Positions 37,578 to 46,911 of a DNA stretch of 64,000 bases are shown here, in pieces. Under the pieces are notes generated by a model. That model saw nothing but the letters and a program-made list of their open reading frames with translations. It was not told the origin of the DNA and made no database searches. A program made the translations under genes and the position numbers. Position 1 is the stretch's first letter, and each line of letters begins with the position of its first letter. Location: positions 297,160 to 361,159 of the forward strand of contig NZ_FOWW01000002.1 in NCBI RefSeq assembly GCF_900115565.1. The letters run 5' to 3'. This DNA comes from Amycolatopsis arida (lineage in GTDB: Bacteria > Actinomycetota > Actinomycetes > Mycobacteriales > Pseudonocardiaceae).

Positions 37578-38792
37578 GCCGGGCGTGGCGCGGAACAGGC
37601 AGGCCGGCTCGCCGCCCGCGGGACACACCCGCACCGCGGGGTCGGCCGCGGCCAGCCACATCGACTCGCCCCGACGCAGCACGAGCTCGCGGCCGTCCTC
37701 CGCGCACACCAGCAGCTCGCCCGCGGTGCACAACAGGATCTGCGGCCCGGCGCAGCTCAGGGTGAGCTCGTCCCGCTCGCCCGCGGCCCACTCGGCGCGG
37801 GACAGCTCGAACTCGGGCGCGTCGGTGCGGTACACGGCCATCCGCCCCTCGGCGTGCCCACGCAGCACCGGCATGTCGCCGCAGGCGAAGTTCACCACGC
37901 GCAGCAGCTCGGGCACGTCGACGTGCTTCGGGGTGAGCCCGCAACGCAGGATGTTGTCCGAGTTGGCGAGGATCTCCACCGCGGTGCCGTGCAGGTAGAG
38001 GTGCAGGTTGCCGGCCGGGAGGTAGATCGCCTCCCCGGCGTGCAGGGTCAGCCGGTTCAGCAGCAGCGCCGCCAGCACCCCGGCGTCGCGCGGGTGCGTC
38101 TCGCCCAGCTCCAGCACCGTGCGGCACTCGAGGTCGAACTCACCGCGGTCCTTGACGTGCCGCACGCACGCCTCCAGCACCTCCGGCAGCAGCTCGTCCA
38201 GCGCGGGCTGCGGCAGGGTGATCCAGGTGGTGAACAGCGCCCGCATGCCGTCGGGGTCGGGCTGCCCGGCGAGCAGCTCGGTGTACTTGGTCAGCCCCGG
38301 CGTCTCCACCGCCCGCAGCAGCTTCACCGTACGGTCCGGGTCGCGGAACCCGGCCAGCGCGTGGAACTCGGTGAGCGCGCAGACCAGCTCGGGCTTGGCC
38401 GTCGGGTCGGGGTAGTTCCGGTTGGGCGCGTCCCGCGGGATGCCGGCGGCCTCCTCCCGCGCGTATCCCTCCGCCGCCTGCTCGGCCGAGGGGTGCGCCT
38501 GCATCGACAGCGGCTCCTCGGCGGCCAGGATCTTCAGCAGGAACGGCAGCCGGTCACCCCACCGCCGCGCGCACCGGTCGCCGAGCTGGCCGACCGGGTC
38601 GGCGGTGACCAGGTCGAGCAGGCTGCGCTCCACCCCGTCGGCGCCCACCACCCTGGACGGGTCACCCGGGTGGGCGCCCATCCACAGCTCCGCCTCCGGG
38701 TGCGGCGCCGGGACCGGTCGCCCGAGCAGCTCCGGAATGGTGGTGCGGGACCCCCACGCGTACGGCCGCACGGCGTTGCGCAGTAGCTCCAC
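37497..38792 (-). CDS. manA: Mannose-6-phosphate isomerase, class I
   Basis: 431 residues. The zinc ligands appear as QAHPS (Gln and His, about residue 97), the Glu in KPELVCAL, and the His in [28 protein letters not shown] opens the fold. It interconverts fructose-6-P and mannose-6-P, the entry to GDP-mannose for lipoarabinomannan, PIMs and glycoproteins. The SIS, Trm112-like and manB genes upstream belong to the same pathway cluster, as in M. tuberculosis Rv3255c-Rv3257c. The last 30 or so residues (VSERASERF and on) come from a DNA repeat and lie beyond the normal family end. Confidence 0.93.
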   Translation of the reverse strand: MELLRNAVRPYAWGSRTTIPELLGRPVPAPHPEAELWMGAHPGDPSRVVGADGVERSLLDLVTADPVGQLGDRCARRWGDRLPFLLKILAAEEPLSMQAHPSAEQAAEGYAREEAAGIPRDAPNRNYPDPTAKPELVCALTEFHALAGFRDPDRTVKLLRAVETPGLTKYTELLAGQPDPDGMRALFTTWITLPQPALDELLPEVLEACVRHVKDRGEFDLECRTVLELGETHPRDAGVLAALLLNRLTLHAGEAIYLPAGNLHLYLHGTAVEILANSDNILRCGLTPKHVDVPELLRVVNFACGDMPVLRGHAEGRMAVYRTDAPEFELSRAEWAAGERDELTLSCAGPQILLCTAGELLVCAEDGRELVLRRGESMWLAAADPAVRVCPAGGEPACLFRATPGVSERASERFNAAARRTPLTSVSEEGV

Positions 38793-38851
38793 GTCTCACC
38801 TCATACCCTTCGCCGGACGCCTTGCCCGCCCGGCACCTCGTTGCCGACGCC

Positions 38852-39946
38852 TCACGCCGTGGCGGACGTGAACCGGCCGGCTCCCCCGATGGTCCCCGCG
38901 GCCAGGCCGAGGTACACGGCGGCCAGCTCGCAGCGCAGCGCGAGGACCGCGGCGCGACCGACCTCGTCCGCGTCGATCTCCTCCGCCGGGGCGACCACGT
39001 CGGCGCCCGGCAGCAGCTCCTCGGCCCGGTACCGGGCGGCGTCAGCGGCCGAGCCGGCGCGCACGGCGAGCAGCAGCACCCGCGGCGGGAACCCGCCCCC
39101 GGCGGGCTGGTCCTCCGGGTCGGCGAAGATGTCGCGCTCGCCGCCGGCGGTCATCGCCGCGTGCAGCAGCGCGGACCGGGCCATGGCCTGGCGGTGGTCG
39201 GCGGCGTCGCAGACTCGCCCGGCGTGGGCGGCGAAGGCGTGGGCCGCGTGCTCGGCCACCGCGGTGGCGAGCGGATCCAGCCCCCACAGCAGTGGGGTGC
39301 GCTCGGCCAGCCGCAGCGCCAGCGACTTCGCCGGGTTGGTGAACGACTCGTGCCCGGGGTGGCAGCGTTCGGCCTCGCCGTCGAGGTGGTCGGCCAGCGC
39401 CTCGACGTCGGCGACCAGCAGGCCCAGCGCGTTCGCGGTGAGCAGCCCGGCGGCCAGCGCGCGGGGGAACGTCAGCTCGGGCGGCACCGGCACCCGCGGC
39501 GCGAGCAGCAGTCCGCGGCCCGCCACCGCGGAGGCGATCGGACCGTCCGGCGGGGCGGAGAGGACCACGGTGGCGCCGTAGCGGGCGGCCCGCTCCAGGG
39601 AGGTGGCGAGCTCGTGGTCGCCCCCGTCGTCGGTATGCGCCAGTACCACGTCCAGCGCCCCGATCCAGCTCGGCACCACGTCGGACAGGACCAGCGGCAC
39701 CGGGCACGCGGGGCCGAGCAGGGCGGCCAGCAGATGCAACGCGCCCCGGCTGACCCCGGGCCGGGACACCAGCACCATCGCCCGCGGCCGGCCCAGGTCG
39801 AGCCGGTCGACGAGCTCGACCTCGGCGGCGGTCTCGGCGGTGGCCCGGACCTGGGCGCCGGCCATCGCGGCCGCGCGCAGCGTGCCCGCCACGTCCGCCT
39901 CGGCCAGCCGCACCGGGTCGTCGAGCAGGGAGTCGTCAAGCACCAT
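38852..39946 (-). CDS. SIS-domain protein (Rv3256c family)
   Basis: 364 residues with two SIS-like halves: ALDVVLAHTDDGGDHELATSL lies in the first, and FPPRVLLLAVRAG and the Glu/Asp-rich EIDADEVG in the second. It resembles bifunctional phosphoglucose/phosphomannose isomerases but lacks a clear catalytic Thr/Glu set, so isomerase activity is not certain. The start (ATG at 39946) overlaps the end of the Trm112-like gene by 11 bases. It sits between manB and manA, matching Rv3256c, and probably acts in or regulates sugar-phosphate flow. Confidence 0.8.
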   Translation of the reverse strand: MVLDDSLLDDPVRLAEADVAGTLRAAAMAGAQVRATAETAAEVELVDRLDLGRPRAMVLVSRPGVSRGALHLLAALLGPACPVPLVLSDVVPSWIGALDVVLAHTDDGGDHELATSLERAARYGATVVLSAPPDGPIASAVAGRGLLLAPRVPVPPELTFPRALAAGLLTANALGLLVADVEALADHLDGEAERCHPGHESFTNPAKSLALRLAERTPLLWGLDPLATAVAEHAAHAFAAHAGRVCDAADHRQAMARSALLHAAMTAGGERDIFADPEDQPAGGGFPPRVLLLAVRAGSAADAARYRAEELLPGADVVAPAEEIDADEVGRAAVLALRCELAAVYLGLAAGTIGGAGRFTSATA

Positions 39947-40172
39947 CGCCACGGGGACCATCCCGCTGTGCCTCGGGCTCCGTTGGGCCACCCTCCGCCT
40001 CGTCCAGGAGCAACACCGGGATCCCGTCACGGACCGGGAACACCCGACCGCACGAGGTGCAGGTGAGCGCGTCGGCCTGGGGGTCACTCGGGGTCCCGAC
40101 GCGCAGGGGCGCGTGGTCCTCGGAAGGACACGCGAGGATCTCCAGCAACTGCTCGTCGAGAGTGACAGCCAT
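39936..40172 (-). CDS. Trm112-family zinc protein
   Basis: 78 residues: MAVTLDEQLLEILACPSEDHAPL, then CTSCGRVFPVRDGIPVLL, the standard Trm112/YcaR fold. One CxxC pair (CTSC) is present and the first pair is reduced to a single Cys (CPSED), so zinc binding may be partial. Trm112 proteins often activate methyltransferases in other systems; bacterial roles are poorly known. The Glu/Pro tail of about 15 residues is not part of the fold. It overlaps the SIS gene by 11 bases and lies about 90 bases after manB. Confidence 0.82.
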   Translation of the reverse strand: MAVTLDEQLLEILACPSEDHAPLRVGTPSDPQADALTCTSCGRVFPVRDGIPVLLLDEAEGGPTEPEAQRDGPRGDGA

Positions 40173-40265
40173 CGTTCCTCCATACCATCCCGGGGCACGG
40201 GATAAACTGCCCGTTACTGCCATGCAACCGAGGTGATCCCCGGTGCCGCGGGCGGCTCGGCCGAC

Positions 40266-41621
40266 TCACCCACGCACGATCGCCAGCACCTCGTCGGCCA
40301 GCGCCGTCACCCGCGCCTCCGTCGGCGCCTCGATGTTCAACCGGAGCAGCGGCTCGGTGTTGGACGGCCGCAGGTTGAACCAGCCCGCCTCATCGAGGTC
40401 GACGGTGAGGCCGTCCAGCTCGTCGATCACCACCCCGCTGCGCCCCGCGAAGGCGTCCTTCACGGCGAGCATGCGGGCGACCTGGTCGTCCACCGTCGAG
40501 TTGATCTCGCCGGACGCGGCGTACCGGGTGAACTCGGCGGTCAGGTCCGACAGGGTGCCGTCGTGCTCGCCCAGCGCGGCGAGCACGTGCAATGCGGCAA
40601 GCATACCGGTGTCGGCCCGCCAGAAGTCCCGGAAGTAGTAGTGCGCGGAGTGCTCGCCGCCGAAGATGGCGCCGGTCTCGGCCATCTTCTCCTTGATGAA
40701 CGAGTGGCCGACGCGGGTGCGCACCGGCTTCCCGCCGTGCTCGGCCACGATCTCCGGCACGGCCTTCGACGTGATCAGGTTGTGGATGATCGTGCCGCCG
40801 GGCTCCTTGCGCAGCTCGCGCACGGCGACCAGCGCGGTGACCGCGCTCGGCGGCACCGGGTCGCCGTTCTCGTCGACCACGAAGCAGCGGTCGGCGTCGC
40901 CGTCGAAGGCCAGCCCGGCGTCGGCGCCGACCTCGCGCACCTTGGCCTGCACGTCCACCAGGTTGGCCGGGTCGAGCGGGTTGGCCTCGTGATTGGGGAA
41001 GTTGCCGTCCAGCTCGAAGTACAGCGGCACGATCTCGATCGGGAGTCGCTCGAAGACCTTCGGCACGGTGTGCCCGCCCATGCCGTTGCCGGCGTCGACG
41101 ACGACCTTCAGCGGCCGGCTGGCCGAGAGGTCCACCAGCTCGCGCAGGTAGGCCGCGTAGTCGGCGAGCACGTCCCGCTCGGTGACCGTGCCGGGCTGGC
41201 CGGCGAACGGCGGCACGCCCTGCTCCACGGTGTCCCGGATCTCGGCGAGCCCGGAGTCCTGCCCGACGGGCGCGGCGCCGGAGCGGCACAGCTTGATGCC
41301 GTTGTACTTCGCCGGGTTGTGGCTGGCGGTGAACATCGCGCCCGGCATGTTCAGCGACCCGGACGCGAAGTAGAGCATGTCCGTGCTGGCCAGGCCGATC
41401 GACACCACGTCGAGACCCTGCGAGGTGACGCCATCGGCGAACGCGCGGGCCAGCCCCGGGGAGGACTCGCGCATGTCGTGACCGACCACCACCGACGGCG
41501 AGTCCGGCTTGATCAGCAGCGCGAACGCCGCCCCGAAGTCCCGGACGACGTCGGCGTCGAGCTGCTCACCGACGACCCCGCGAATGTCGTAGGCCTTCAC
41601 GATCCCCGACAGGTCCGACAC
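40266..41621 (-). CDS. manB: Phosphomannomutase/phosphoglucomutase
   Basis: 451 residues of the alpha-D-phosphohexomutase family. The phosphoserine loop is TASHNPAKYNG (about residue 100), the metal loop DGDADRCF (about 245), the sugar loop GGEHSAHYYF (about 330) and the phosphate-binding loop RPSNTEPLLR (about 425). It converts mannose-6-P to mannose-1-P (and often the glucose forms) toward GDP-mannose. The GTG at 41621 has GGGGAGCG upstream and starts at the family N-terminus (SDLSGIVKAYDIRG). It leads the manB-Trm112-SIS-manA set. Confidence 0.95.
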   Translation of the reverse strand: MSDLSGIVKAYDIRGVVGEQLDADVVRDFGAAFALLIKPDSPSVVVGHDMRESSPGLARAFADGVTSQGLDVVSIGLASTDMLYFASGSLNMPGAMFTASHNPAKYNGIKLCRSGAAPVGQDSGLAEIRDTVEQGVPPFAGQPGTVTERDVLADYAAYLRELVDLSASRPLKVVVDAGNGMGGHTVPKVFERLPIEIVPLYFELDGNFPNHEANPLDPANLVDVQAKVREVGADAGLAFDGDADRCFVVDENGDPVPPSAVTALVAVRELRKEPGGTIIHNLITSKAVPEIVAEHGGKPVRTRVGHSFIKEKMAETGAIFGGEHSAHYYFRDFWRADTGMLAALHVLAALGEHDGTLSDLTAEFTRYAASGEINSTVDDQVARMLAVKDAFAGRSGVVIDELDGLTVDLDEAGWFNLRPSNTEPLLRLNIEAPTEARVTALADEVLAIVRG

Positions 41622-41690
41622 GCCCGCTCCCCGCACTGTCTCGTTGGTGGCTTTCCATCCGACGCGGGGAAGCCTACCGGCGGACGGTGC

Positions 41691-42044
41691 TCAGGTGCGG
41701 CCGGGCAGCACGCGCAGGTGACCGCGGCGGCCCGAGGGCGCCTCCGGCTCCGCCTGCGTGGCGGGGCGGTCCGGCCGGCCGGCCTCGCGGACCGCCTCGG
41801 CCAGCGCGGTGAGCTCGTCGCTGGACGGCTCGGGCGCGGCGAACCCGCCCTCGTGGCGCACGACCTCCCAGCCCTTCGGGGCGGTGAGGCGCAGCGCGTG
41901 CTCCTCGCACAGGTCGTAGGAGTGTGGTTCCGACGCCGTAGCCAGTGGCCCGACCACAGCGGTCGAATCGCTGTAGGCGTAGGTCAGCGTGGCAACGGCG
42001 GGCTCGAGGCAACCCGTCCGCGAACACTTCCTTACGCTCGGCAC
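41691..42044 (-). CDS. DUF3499-family protein (Rv3258c-like)
   Basis: 117 residues. The conserved part is RKCSRTGCLEPAVATLTYAYSDSTAVVGPL, then SYDLCEEHALRLTAPKGWEVVRHEGGF. The CxxxxC pair and the later CEEH suggest a zinc ribbon. The C-terminal 45 residues are variable. Function unknown. It always sits beside manB and the zincin-like gene in mycobacteria. TATCGT lies eight bases before the GTG with no ribosome site, so its mRNA is probably leaderless. Confidence 0.85.
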   Translation of the reverse strand: MPSVRKCSRTGCLEPAVATLTYAYSDSTAVVGPLATASEPHSYDLCEEHALRLTAPKGWEVVRHEGGFAAPEPSSDELTALAEAVREAGRPDRPATQAEPEAPSGRRGHLRVLPGRT

Positions 42045-42052
42045 GGTTGATC

Positions 42053-42058
42053 ACGATA
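42053..42058 (-). promoter_or_regulatory. -10 hexamer for the DUF3499 gene (leaderless)
   Basis: TATCGT, read leftward, eight bases from the GTG at 42044. It is divergent from the zincin-like gene's own -10 element. Confidence 0.45.
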
Positions 42059-42223
42059 GCCGGTCCGGCGCCGCGGGTGGCGCAGGCGCACCGATAACAC
42101 ACCGACTCGCACCGTGCCACGCGGCGGGGTTGCTCCGCCCGGCCCAGTGGGCACCCGCGAGGGCGCCAGCGTGGGTACGGCGTGGGCACGCACCGCCCCC
42201 GGCGCCGGTGGGCGCACCCCGCG

Positions 42224-42229
42224 TACCCT
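42224..42229 (+). promoter_or_regulatory. -10 hexamer for the zincin-like gene (leaderless)
   Basis: TACCCT eight bases before the GTG at 42238, with no ribosome site. Confidence 0.4.
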
Positions 42230-42237
42230 TTCCGTTC

Positions 42238-42699
42238 GTGGCGATGGCTCGTGGATCCCGGCGGCGGTACCGGTTGCGGCGCGACCGGCACGGCCGCGGG
42301 CTGCGCGGACCGCTGTACCCAGCGTCGCTGCCCGCCGCGGCGAGCCGGGCCGAGCGGTTCGACGCGCTCGTGCTGGACGCCCTGGAGCCGATCGAGGCGC
42401 GCTGGCGGCACGAGTTGACGAAGCTGGACGTCGCGGTGGACGACGTGCCCGAGGTGCGCAGGGGCGACGCGGCCGCGGAGGGCGTGCTGCACGACGGGGC
42501 GGTGCCGCTGTCCCGGCTGGTGCCGGCGGGGGTGGACCGGGCGGGCCTGCCCACCCGCGCGCGGATCGTGCTGTACCGGCGGCCGCTGGAGGCCAGGGCC
42601 AAGGACGCCGCCGAGCTGGCCGAGCTGGTGCACGACGTGCTGGTCGAGCAGGTCGCCGGCTACCTCGGCGTCGACCCGGACATCATCGAGGGCGGCTGA
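42238..42699 (+). CDS. Zincin-like family protein, degenerate motif (Rv3259-like)
   Basis: About 153 residues. An Arg-rich head (RGSRRRYRLRRDRHGRGLRG) precedes a fold annotated in relatives as a metallopeptidase (PF06262). Where an active enzyme has HExxH, this protein has LVHDVLVEQVAGYLG near residue 138, so a key His-Glu-His set is absent. It may bind or scaffold rather than cut. Its neighbours, DUF3499 and manB on one side and whiB2 further on, match M. tuberculosis Rv3257c-Rv3260c. An ATG two codons later is the alternative start. Confidence 0.78.
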   Translation: MAMARGSRRRYRLRRDRHGRGLRGPLYPASLPAAASRAERFDALVLDALEPIEARWRHELTKLDVAVDDVPEVRRGDAAAEGVLHDGAVPLSRLVPAGVDRAGLPTRARIVLYRRPLEARAKDAAELAELVHDVLVEQVAGYLGVDPDIIEGG

Positions 42700-42784
42700 G
42701 CAGGGCTGACTAGGACCAGGCAGGGACTGGGCGGGAAACGGAGCTCGCCGAGGTCGCGCTGGACCTGGTGACGGTTGGTGGCGG

Positions 42785-45700
42785 CTAGGACCCGCCGGCG
42801 CTGGGCCGCCCCGGCCTCGCCGTGCCACCGCGCGCCGGCACGGCGGTGAGCGCGGCGAACAGCACCGCGGCGAGCTGCCCGAGCAGCAGCACGCCGTGCC
42901 AGGTGCCCGGGTACTCCACCACCACCTCCGACTGCCGGGTCGGCACCGCCACGGAGACCAGGTGCCCCCAGGCCGGCACGATCGGCTCGCGCCGGCCGTC
43001 GACGGTGGCCCGCCAGCCCGGCTCGACGTTGGCCGCGAGCACCAGCAGCCGGCCGGCCGGCCCGTCGGACACCCGCACCCGCACGGTCGGCAGCTCGGCA
43101 TCCACCGGGGCGACCGAGGTGCCGCCCCGCAGGTCCCCGCTCGGCGGCTGCCCGCTGACGGCACGCCGGGCCTGCTCCGGCGCGATCAGCGTCACCGGGC
43201 CGCCGGTGGGCAACAGCCGGACGACCTCCCGGCCGTCGTCGGTGGGTGGCGCACCGGCCACGAGGTCCGGCGCGGCCTGCCGCAGCCGCTCCGCGCCCTG
43301 CCCCGGCGGCAGCACGACGAGCAGCACGCCGGCGGCGGCCGCGGCGGTCACCGCCTCCCGGGACCCGGCCAGCAGGCCACGCCGCCAGGCGGCGAGCCGC
43401 TCGGTGCTGCCGGCCACCGGGACCAGCGCGTCGTCGCCGTGGCGGGGTAGCCGGCCGGCGACCTGGCGCACCGACTCGCCGGGCCCGCCGAGCACGAGCA
43501 CGGACCGGCCGGTCTCGGTGAGCTCGCGGGTGAGCGAGGACGCGAGCTCGAGGCCACCGTCGGCGCGCAGCGGGCCGGACCGCGCGCTCACCGCGGCCCC
43601 GGCGACCAGTGCGACCAGCACCGCGACCCCGCCGGCGGCGGCGATCCTCGGCAGCAGCGCCGGCACCGGAGCGGTGACGGGGCCGGTGGTCGGGTCGGTG
43701 GTCACGGCGCCGAGCACGACCAGCAGTAGCCCGGCCGCGACCACCAGCAGCGGCACCGCGGGGTCGCCCGGCACCGGCTCGCCGCCCCCCGCCGGCGGGA
43801 TGGTCACCAGCCGGGTGGCGACGACCCCCGCGGCGCCCAGCGCCACCACCCCGAGTCCGGGCAGCGCCCGCCGGCTCGGCCGCAGCACCAGCGCGACCAG
43901 CGCGGCCACCACCAGCAACACGCCCAGCGGCTGCGCGCCGGGGCCGCCGGGGTCGAGCCCCACCAGCTCGGCGGGTGCCGGCGGCACCGGGTCGGCGCCG
44001 GAGAGGCCGTGCGCCAGCAGCGCCGGATGGGCCAGCACCGCGGGCAGCCACGGCAGCAGCAACGCCAGCGGCAGCAGCACGGTGATCGCGATCGCGGCGA
44101 TCCGCCGGGGCAGCCGGCCGGAGCCCGGCAGCACCACGAACCCGCCGGCGAGCCCGAGCAGCGCCAGCGCGTGCACCTGCGGAGAGAACGCCCCGACCAG
44201 GGCCAGCACGATCGCGCACAGCGCCGCCGTGCTCAGCCAGCGCCGGTCCGCCCTGGTGAGCACCGCGGCCAGCAGGGCGACGAGGGCGGGCAGCAGGATG
44301 TGCACCACCACGACGTCCAGCCGGCCCTGGGCGACCGCCGCGGTCGCGACTGGCAGCAGCCCGTAGGCCGCGGCCGCGCCGGCGCGTACCCAGCGGCGCA
44401 CCCGCAGCCGCCGGGTGGCGGCGTAGGCCACCAGCGCGGCCAGCGGGGCGTCGGTGATCAGCAGTAGCGCGACGGCGGCGGCGGGTCCGCCGAGCGGCGC
44501 GAGCGGGGCCCCGAGCACGCCGAGGACGGCCAGCGTGACCGGCGCCGCCGCGGCCGTGCCCCCCGCCACCGGGTGCCACGCGGCGAGGTAGGTGGACCAC
44601 ACCTGGCCGAGGTCGCCGACCGGCAGCAGCCGGCCACCGGCGAGGTCGAGGCCGAGCCGCCCGGCGTGCACGACCAGCGCGAGCGCGGTGAGCACCACGG
44701 TGAGCACCACCGGCGGGGCGAACACCGTGGCCGCGAGCACCCTGCGGCGGTCAACCTCGACGAACACCAGCTCGCGGTCGACGCGCCGGCCCGGTGAGGG
44801 GCGCGGCACGGCTTCGCCGGCGGGCTCCCGCTCCGCGGGGTGGTCCCGCGCCGCGCGGTCCGGGAGGGCGACCGCCACCACACCACCCGGCCGGCGCAGG
44901 CCGAGGCCGCGCACCCCGCCTCGCCCTCCGCCCCGGACGGCGCCCGCGGGCAGGGCCTCCGGTCCCACCGGACGTGCCCGCGGGCCGCGGCCGGCCATCG
45001 CCTCCGGCGGGATCCACGCGGCGGTGCTGGCGCCCTCGACCACCTCGGCCGGGAGCCGGCCCAGCGCGGCCTCGCTGGCCACCCCGCGGCGCACCAGGTG
45101 CACCACCCCGCGCCGAACCGCGGCCCGCAGCCGGGCGAGCCTGCTGGTGAACAGCCCGCGCACGGGCCCGCCAGGACCGGTGCCGGCGGCCCGCCGGACG
45201 GAGCGGGCGGCCCGCAGCTTCGCCCTGCCGGAGAGCAGGTAGCCGGCGGCGGCGAACTCCGCACGGGCCCTGGTGGCGTCGCGCAGCACGGCGAAGCCGA
45301 GCCCGCGCAGCACGGACAGCACCACCAGCCGGGGGACACCCAGCAGGAACGACAGGGTCGAGCAGTTCACCAGAAAGGTGCGCAGGCCGTGGGCCCGGTC
45401 GGCGGCGGCCAACGAGCCCGGCAACGCGGCGGTCGCGCGCAGGCCCCGGCTCGCCGCGCGGGCGTGCCGCACCCGGGCCAGCGGCACCGAGAGCACGAGC
45501 GCGCCGGCGGCGTTGGCCCGCCAGCCGAAGTCGAGGTCCTCGCGCAGCAGCGGCAGCGCCGGGTCGAAACCGTCGAGCCAGGTCCACAGCCCTCGACGGA
45601 TCAGCGCGCCCGCGCTGGGCACGGCGAGCACCTCGGTGCTCTGCTCGGGTGCGGCGCCGCGCTCGCCCTCGCCGGTGGCGACGTGCCGGCGGTGCCCGGA

Positions 45701-46339
45701 CGCGTCGGTGGACAACCCGGCCGAGACGATCAGCCGCGGGTCGGCCCAGTCGACGCCGAGCGGGCCGAGCACGGCGGCCGACGGCGCGGCCTCGGCGGCC
45801 CTGAGCAGGATGTCGAGGCAGTCCGGCTCCGGGGCGCAGTCGTCGTGCAGCACCCACAGCCAGGTGCCGGGGTCGCCCCAGCGCTCCTCCGCGTGCGCGA
45901 CGGCCGCCGCGACCGCCGCGCCGAACCCGGTGCCGGCCGGCAGGGTCAGCACCCCGGACAGGACCGGCTCGGCCCGCCCGCCGCCGGCATCTTCCCGAGC
46001 GGCCGCCACACCCTCGACCGCGGTGCCCTCGACTACCGCGTCCTCGATTGCGGTGGCCTCGATTGCGGTGGCCTCGGCCACGGCGTTCTCGACCACGGTG
46101 TCCTCGACGGCCGTGCTTTCGACCGTGATGCTGTCGACCGCGGCGCCGCGGACCGCCTCGGCCAGCAGCTCGGGTGTGCGGTCGGTGGAGCCGGTGTCCA
46201 CGGCCAGGACGTGCCGCGGCCGGATCGTGCCGCGGCGCAGCGCCGACAGCGCGAGCGGGAGCCAGGCTTCGCCGTTGTGACACACGAGGATCGCCAGCAC
46301 GGGCGCGGTGCGCAGCGGTGGTGTGGGGGTGCGGGGCAA
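42785..46339 (-). CDS. Giant membrane glycosyltransferase, GT2 head
   Basis: 1184 residues, starting TTG with GGAGGGG close upstream. Residues 12-300 are a GT2 fold: VLAILVCHNGEAWLPLALSAL, then LHDDCAPEPDCL as the DxD-type metal site (about residue 165) and a later DGFDPALPLLREDLDFGWR. Residues 560-990 hold roughly a dozen membrane spans, and the last 170 form an extracellular beta domain. It probably adds sugars to a lipid-linked envelope glycan; donor and acceptor are unknown. Between two GT2 strands lies an unusual run of five-residue repeats (46004-46123). Confidence 0.82.
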   Translation of the reverse strand: MPRTPTPPLRTAPVLAILVCHNGEAWLPLALSALRRGTIRPRHVLAVDTGSTDRTPELLAEAVRGAAVDSITVESTAVEDTVVENAVAEATAIEATAIEDAVVEGTAVEGVAAAREDAGGGRAEPVLSGVLTLPAGTGFGAAVAAAVAHAEERWGDPGTWLWVLHDDCAPEPDCLDILLRAAEAAPSAAVLGPLGVDWADPRLIVSAGLSTDASGHRRHVATGEGERGAAPEQSTEVLAVPSAGALIRRGLWTWLDGFDPALPLLREDLDFGWRANAAGALVLSVPLARVRHARAASRGLRATAALPGSLAAADRAHGLRTFLVNCSTLSFLLGVPRLVVLSVLRGLGFAVLRDATRARAEFAAAGYLLSGRAKLRAARSVRRAAGTGPGGPVRGLFTSRLARLRAAVRRGVVHLVRRGVASEAALGRLPAEVVEGASTAAWIPPEAMAGRGPRARPVGPEALPAGAVRGGGRGGVRGLGLRRPGGVVAVALPDRAARDHPAEREPAGEAVPRPSPGRRVDRELVFVEVDRRRVLAATVFAPPVVLTVVLTALALVVHAGRLGLDLAGGRLLPVGDLGQVWSTYLAAWHPVAGGTAAAAPVTLAVLGVLGAPLAPLGGPAAAVALLLITDAPLAALVAYAATRRLRVRRWVRAGAAAAYGLLPVATAAVAQGRLDVVVVHILLPALVALLAAVLTRADRRWLSTAALCAIVLALVGAFSPQVHALALLGLAGGFVVLPGSGRLPRRIAAIAITVLLPLALLLPWLPAVLAHPALLAHGLSGADPVPPAPAELVGLDPGGPGAQPLGVLLVVAALVALVLRPSRRALPGLGVVALGAAGVVATRLVTIPPAGGGEPVPGDPAVPLLVVAAGLLLVVLGAVTTDPTTGPVTAPVPALLPRIAAAGGVAVLVALVAGAAVSARSGPLRADGGLELASSLTRELTETGRSVLVLGGPGESVRQVAGRLPRHGDDALVPVAGSTERLAAWRRGLLAGSREAVTAAAAAGVLLVVLPPGQGAERLRQAAPDLVAGAPPTDDGREVVRLLPTGGPVTLIAPEQARRAVSGQPPSGDLRGGTSVAPVDAELPTVRVRVSDGPAGRLLVLAANVEPGWRATVDGRREPIVPAWGHLVSVAVPTRQSEVVVEYPGTWHGVLLLGQLAAVLFAALTAVPARGGTARPGRPSAGGS
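46004..46123 (-). repeat. Eight in-frame pentad repeats in the glycosyltransferase
   Basis: Residues 73-112 read as consecutive five-residue units of the form V-E-x-T-A (VESTA VEDTV VENAV AEATA, then IEATA IEDAV VEGTA VEGVA). At DNA level these are 15-base units rich in TCGA-GCGGTG-CC. The block is inserted between the nucleotide-binding start of GT2 and the LTLPAGTGFGAAVA strand. Confidence 0.85.
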
Positions 46340-46626
46340 GAACCCCTCCAGGAACGAGCGCGGAACGGTTGGGGTGGGCCCAGCCTACGACGCGGTGTCA
46401 CCGCTCAGTCGGGTCGCTCCCGGGCGGGTCGCTCCCGGGTCACCCGCGCGCCGGTCATCCGCACCGGAGCGCGCCACCCCGCCGGACACCGCACCCTCCA
46501 CTGTGTCCATTCGAGGTCCAGCCGAGATGCCCGCCCGAGGCGTCCACCTCAGGCACGGCGTCCACGCTCGGCACGGCGCGGCCCTCTCCGCCGGACCCCT
46601 CTTCCGGCCGGGCGGGCCGATCCGGC

Positions 46627-46911
46627 TCAGCCGGCCCGCTTCTTCAGCTTCCGACGCTCGCGTTCGGACAGTCCGCCCCAGATGCCGAAGCGTTCGTCGT
46701 GCGCCAGGGCGTACTCGAGGCACTCGTCCTTGACCTCGCAGCCCTGGCAGATCCGCTTGGCCTCGCGGGTCGACCCGCCCTTCTCCGGGAAGAACGCCTC
46801 GGGGTCGGTCTGCGCGCACAGCGCGCGGTCCTGCCACTCCGGCGGCTCCTCCGCGTCGAACAGGTCCGGCAGAACGCCCAGCTCCTCCTCCGGGTGTTCG
46901 CCGGAATCCAT
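46627..46911 (-). CDS. whiB2: WhiB2 iron-sulfur regulator
   Basis: 94 residues, almost identical in its core to mycobacterial WhiB2 (WhmD) and related to Streptomyces WhiB: WQDRALCAQTDPEAFFPEK, then CQGCEVKDEC and GIWGGLSERERRKLKK. The four cysteines bind a [4Fe-4S] cluster, GIWGG is the signature turn, and the basic tail contacts DNA. WhiB2 controls septation with WhiA partners. The acidic N-terminal 25 residues vary. ATG at 46911 follows GGAAGGGAATGGGG. An inverted repeat lies about 225 bases upstream. About 287 bases to the glycosyltransferase hold no gene. Confidence 0.93.
   Translation of the reverse strand: MDSGEHPEEELGVLPDLFDAEEPPEWQDRALCAQTDPEAFFPEKGGSTREAKRICQGCEVKDECLEYALAHDERFGIWGGLSERERRKLKKRAG

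Noticed and set aside
46004-46123. Sequencing or assembly artefact in the pentad block
   Set aside because: The units differ from each other and keep the frame perfectly, which argues for real sequence.
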